From positions 1 through 10,146 of the forward strand of contig DGNI01000163.1 in the NCBI GenBank assembly GCA_002388885.1: 10,146 nt of DNA. Direction: 5' to 3'. This DNA comes from Parvularculaceae bacterium UBA4496. Lineage in GTDB: Bacteria; Pseudomonadota; Alphaproteobacteria; Caulobacterales; Parvularculaceae. Below, in pieces: positions 7,551-10,146 of this stretch; within the stretch, counting starts at the first letter, position 1; every line of letters begins with the position of its first letter. The notes under the pieces are model-generated. The model saw only the letters and a list, made by a program, of their open reading frames with translations. It ran no database searches and was not told where the DNA came from. The position numbers and the translations under genes were made by a program.

Positions 7551-7574
7551 AATTAACCCCCTAAAGTTATGAAA

Positions 7575-9338
7575 TTACATGCGTTCCGGGGCTTCGAGAC
7601 CGAGGAGGGTTAGAGTCAGATCCAGCTGACCGCCGGCCAGGACAGCAAGCCTCAATCTAGAAGCGCGAATGTCAGGGTCATTTTCATCAACAATCCGGCA
7701 AGCAGCGTAGAATTTCGAAAAAGCCTGGGCGAGCTGGAATGCATGATCGCACAGTATGTGCGGCATGCGTTTCTCATACGACTCGCGTACGGCGTCTCCA
7801 AACGCAAGCATCATCAATGCGAGGTCCCGTTCTTCGGATTCCTTGATAATGACGACGCCAGGATTGCCGGCGCCTGCGTCACGCGCTTTCGCCAAGATCG
7901 ATCTTACGCGGACGCTGGCGTAAAGTAGGTAAGGCCCCGTTTTACCTTCAAACGCCATGAAGCGATCGAGATCGAAAATGTAATCGCTTGTGCGCGGGTT
8001 GGATAAGTCCGCGAATTTCAACGCGGCAACCCCCACCTTTCGCGCAATCTCGGCGGTCTCGCTTTCATCATATCCCTCGGCGAACCCGCTCGCGGTCAAT
8101 CGCTCGCGCGCTTTTTCAGTGACCATGTCAATGAAATCGCGCAGTTTTAGGGTACCGCCTGCGCGCGTTTTAAACGGCTTTCCATCCTTGCCATTCATGG
8201 TGCCGAACCAGAGGTGTTCGAGGCGCGTTTCTTCAAAGATACCTGCAATACCGACAGCACGGAACACTTGTTCAAAATGCAGCCGCTGGCGTGCGTCTAC
8301 CACGTATAAAATCCGGTCGGGGTCGAGCTCGCGTATTCGATCAACTATCGTGGCGATATCGGTTGCATGATAGCCGATGGCGCCTTGCGAATTCAGAAAG
8401 ATGATCGGCGGCATTTCCTTTTTGTCGCTGTCGCGCGCGACGCGAATGATTTGCGCGCCATCTGATTCCTCGATGACGCCTTTAGACGTAAGATCCTTCG
8501 TCAGTTCAGGGATTAACGGGTCGGCGTCCGCCTCGCCTTTCCAGAGGTCGAATTCGACGCCCAAATCGTCGTAATCTTCACGCATAGCCTTTATGGAAAG
8601 ATCAACAAAATGCCGCCAAAGCGCGCGATAACCGGGCCTGCCAGCCTGCAGTTCCTTTGTCGCCCGACGCGCCTCATCCGCCCTGGCCGGGTCCTCTTTG
8701 CAGGCAGCCGATGCAATGGGATACATCTCTTCAAGGTCTGCAAGGCTGATCGGCGGCTTTGAAGAAAACGGGCCCTCGCCGCCTTCCTTAAAATATTCAA
8801 GTCCGGGCTGACGCAGCGCCAGCTCCGAAATGAGCTGGCCCATCTGTAATCCCCAATCGCCGAGATGGACGTCGCCCGTCACACGATCGCCGACGAAGCG
8901 GCATAGGCGCTTCAATGCCTCGCCTATAATCGCCGCACGCAAATGACCAACATGAAGCGGTTTCGCAACATTCGCTCCGCCATAATCAATTACGATTTTT
9001 TCCGGATCAGGACGCGCCCATCCGCCAAAGCGGTCGCCCTCGGTCAGTGATGTTGCTTTAGCTGAAAGAAACTCGTCGTTGAGCTTTAGGTTTATGAAAC
9101 CTGGCCCGGCAACGGAAATTTCGGCAAACTGCGGCTCGTTTGCCAGTCTTGATTTAATCGCTTCTGCGATTTCGCGTGGATTTTTTTTTGCCTGTTTCGC
9201 AGCAGGCAGCGCGCCATTACACTGAAACTGCGCAAGATCCGGACGATCGGCTGGCTTCACTGCGCCAAGTTCAAACTCAAGCCCCTCGGCGGCGAAAGCA
9301 TCGCCAACGAGTTTCGACAGCTCATCTTTAAGAGTCAT
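7575..9338 (-). CDS. argS: Arginyl-tRNA synthetase
   Basis: A 587-residue class I aminoacyl-tRNA synthetase that charges tRNA-Arg with arginine using ATP in the cytoplasm; its length is normal for the family. The N-terminal ArgRS-specific domain spans about 1-90. The HIGH motif appears as HVGH at 129-132 within the family context NVAKPLHVGHLRAAIIGE, followed by GDVHLGDWGLQMG (about 155-167). In place of KMSKS it has KDGKPFKTRAGG at about 384-395, as in most bacterial ArgRS. The C-terminal DALR anticodon-binding domain begins near GKTGPYLLYASVRVRSIL (about 465-482) and runs to the end. The ATG at 9338 overlaps the TGA of the upstream lipoprotein gene (ATGA), so translation is probably coupled and the two share a transcript. 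A run of nine A occurs near codons 50-53 on the coding strand. Intact and certain. Confidence 0.98.
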   Translation of the reverse strand: MTLKDELSKLVGDAFAAEGLEFELGAVKPADRPDLAQFQCNGALPAAKQAKKNPREIAEAIKSRLANEPQFAEISVAGPGFINLKLNDEFLSAKATSLTEGDRFGGWARPDPEKIVIDYGGANVAKPLHVGHLRAAIIGEALKRLCRFVGDRVTGDVHLGDWGLQMGQLISELALRQPGLEYFKEGGEGPFSSKPPISLADLEEMYPIASAACKEDPARADEARRATKELQAGRPGYRALWRHFVDLSIKAMREDYDDLGVEFDLWKGEADADPLIPELTKDLTSKGVIEESDGAQIIRVARDSDKKEMPPIIFLNSQGAIGYHATDIATIVDRIRELDPDRILYVVDARQRLHFEQVFRAVGIAGIFEETRLEHLWFGTMNGKDGKPFKTRAGGTLKLRDFIDMVTEKARERLTASGFAEGYDESETAEIARKVGVAALKFADLSNPRTSDYIFDLDRFMAFEGKTGPYLLYASVRVRSILAKARDAGAGNPGVVIIKESEERDLALMMLAFGDAVRESYEKRMPHILCDHAFQLAQAFSKFYAACRIVDENDPDIRASRLRLAVLAGGQLDLTLTLLGLEAPERM

Positions 9339-9892
9339 TTTATGTTCGGAAATTTCAGGCTCTTGCCGGAGCGGTTATAAACCGCTTGTTCCGGCGTCAC
9401 AGTAAAACCGACGATAACTTCGAAATTGGTGCCGGAAACATTTTGCCCGGCTCGCGGGATGGTGATCTTGTCTATTTTAACACGCTCAACTGCAACTGAA
9501 CGATCGCCATCCCATTCAATCGGGAGCCCATACTCTTCTTTAGCGATCACTTCCCGATTCGTCCGTGTCACCGCAACAAAATACCCGAAGATTTTCTCAT
9601 CCTCGGTGGCTTTGGGACCGCGGCCTAGTGCGAAGTCGATGGAAACCTCCATCTCGATCGGTTCATCTGCAAAGTAGCGGCAACCACTCCCGACATCGAC
9701 AATTTCGCCTGTATAAGCGATGTCCTCGACCCTCTCTTCGCCATCAAATTCGATGAACCGGGCTGCATCCGACAGGGCTATGATGTTCGGGCATGGCGCC
9801 GGATTGGCCTCACGCGCGGCGCGGCGTTTCTCGCTTGTAGAACAGGCAGTTGCAGCTGCGGCGATTAGCGCGAGCGCGAGGAGTTTGTTCAT
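9335..9892 (-). CDS. Small lipoprotein of unknown function, coupled to argS
   Basis: A 185-residue protein with a lipoprotein signal peptide: basic start, hydrophobic core LLALALIAAAA, then a lipobox-like ATAC with the lipidated Cys at 17. Ser at +2 favours sorting to the outer membrane. The mature part starts with a basic, Ala-rich linker (about 18-32), then a compact domain with Cys34 and Cys71, which could form a disulfide in the periplasm. Other landmarks are DAARFIEFDG, ALGRGP, GYFVAV and, near the C-terminus, GFTVTPEQAVYNR. I recognise the general look of a conserved alphaproteobacterial hypothetical lipoprotein but know no function. The start ATG 9892 has only a weak AAGGG about 9 bases upstream; the signal peptide supports this start. 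The stop overlaps the argS start by ATGA, so it heads a two-gene unit. Confidence 0.82.
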   Translation of the reverse strand: MNKLLALALIAAAATACSTSEKRRAAREANPAPCPNIIALSDAARFIEFDGEERVEDIAYTGEIVDVGSGCRYFADEPIEMEVSIDFALGRGPKATEDEKIFGYFVAVTRTNREVIAKEEYGLPIEWDGDRSVAVERVKIDKITIPRAGQNVSGTNFEVIVGFTVTPEQAVYNRSGKSLKFPNIK

Positions 9893-10057
9893 GGACGCGA
9901 ACCCTTATATTCAATCATGAAATCGCCTTAACGCCGCCTTGTAGCCGCCGCGCCGGCGCCCCTACATGGAAGGGCGGTTTCTCGTAGCGTCTCGCCGACC
10001 GCGGCGCAACGTCCGTATTGGACCCCGCGATTAGGCAATGAAGGAGAGCGGCAGGAC
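9893..10057. promoter_or_regulatory. Divergent intergenic region between the lipoprotein gene and ispH
   Basis: 165 bases that must hold promoters for both the lipoprotein-argS unit (minus) and ispH (plus). A GC-rich dyad at 9940-9966 combines TGTAG/CTACA arms with an inner CGCCG/CGGCG stem around a 3-base loop, readable as a hairpin on either strand. On the minus strand TATAAG (9911-9906) resembles a -10 box but lies only about 14 bases before the start codon, which would leave an almost leaderless mRNA. No convincing -35/-10 pair was found for ispH. Confidence 0.4.
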
Positions 10058-10146
10058 ATGAATGCGCCTCGCCACGGAAGCAGCCCTGACGGCATCCCGT
10101 TAACAGTGCGTCTTGCCTCTCCGCGCGGCTTTTGCGCCGGCGTCGA
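10058..10146 (+). CDS. ispH: IspH (LytB), 4-hydroxy-3-methylbut-2-enyl diphosphate reductase, N-terminal fragment
   Basis: Only the first 29 codons are in the window; the gene runs off the right edge. The translation ends with LASPRGFCAGV, the N-terminal signature of IspH, whose Cys (residue 26 here) is the first of three ligands of the iron-sulfur cluster. IspH carries out the last step of the non-mevalonate isoprenoid pathway, reducing HMBPP to IPP and DMAPP. The start ATG 10058 has AGGA-like purines just upstream (GCAGGAC) and a stronger AAGGAG at 10041-10046 that is rather far away. The roughly 15-residue leader before the conserved block is somewhat long but within the usual variation. 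It is divergent from the lipoprotein gene. Confidence 0.9.
   Translation, partial: MNAPRHGSSPDGIPLTVRLASPRGFCAGV

Larger units (their letters stand above)
7276..7574. other. Spacer between argS end and the Oar-like gene
   Basis: 299 bases without a convincing coding frame, visibly richer in A and T than the flanking genes. Read on the minus strand it holds, in order: an imperfect dyad (7531-7550), an inverted repeat TGCAC...GTGCA (7511-7530), an AT-rich hairpin (7457-7475), a sigma-70-like promoter (7346-7374), a short leader hairpin GCCCA...TGGGC (7324-7343) and the ribosome binding site of the Oar-like gene. Its layout fits an argS 3' end followed by an independently regulated promoter. 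No small RNA can be claimed from sequence alone. Confidence 0.6.

Overview
The window looks like a stretch of chromosome from a GC-rich Gram-negative bacterium, most likely an alphaproteobacterium (possibly the Hyphomonadaceae/Parvularculaceae/Caulobacterales neighbourhood; the exact family is a guess). Two large TonB-dependent outer-membrane receptors, a lipoprotein and alphaproteobacterial-style housekeeping genes (argS, ispH) support this.

Left part (1-3849, plus strand): the window opens inside the 3' end of an FMN riboswitch (RFN element). Its leader runs to about 202 and contains several strong inverted repeats. One set is arranged like a switch: a purine-rich strand can pair with a pyrimidine strand that otherwise covers the ribosome binding site. 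Downstream lie a 797-residue TonB-dependent receptor and, 10 bases after its stop, a 12-helix MFS transporter resembling the RfnT type of riboflavin transporter. Together they read as a flavin-responsive operon for importing riboflavin, or another flavin, across both membranes. This is the most interesting part of the window. An intrinsic terminator at 3853-3878 ends the operon and appears to work in both directions.

Middle part (3904-7574, minus strand): a 1123-residue Oar-like TonB-dependent receptor with an N-terminal carboxypeptidase-regulatory-like domain, preceded by a spacer of about 300 bases with a good sigma-70-like promoter and three inverted repeats. No transporter or enzyme beside it reveals its substrate.

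Right part (7575-10146): on the minus strand, a small lipoprotein of unknown function overlaps argS (arginyl-tRNA synthetase) by an ATGA, so the two form a translationally coupled pair. Divergent from them, the first 29 codons of ispH (lytB) start at 10058 and run off the end. No tRNA, rRNA, CRISPR array, insertion sequence or prophage gene was seen.
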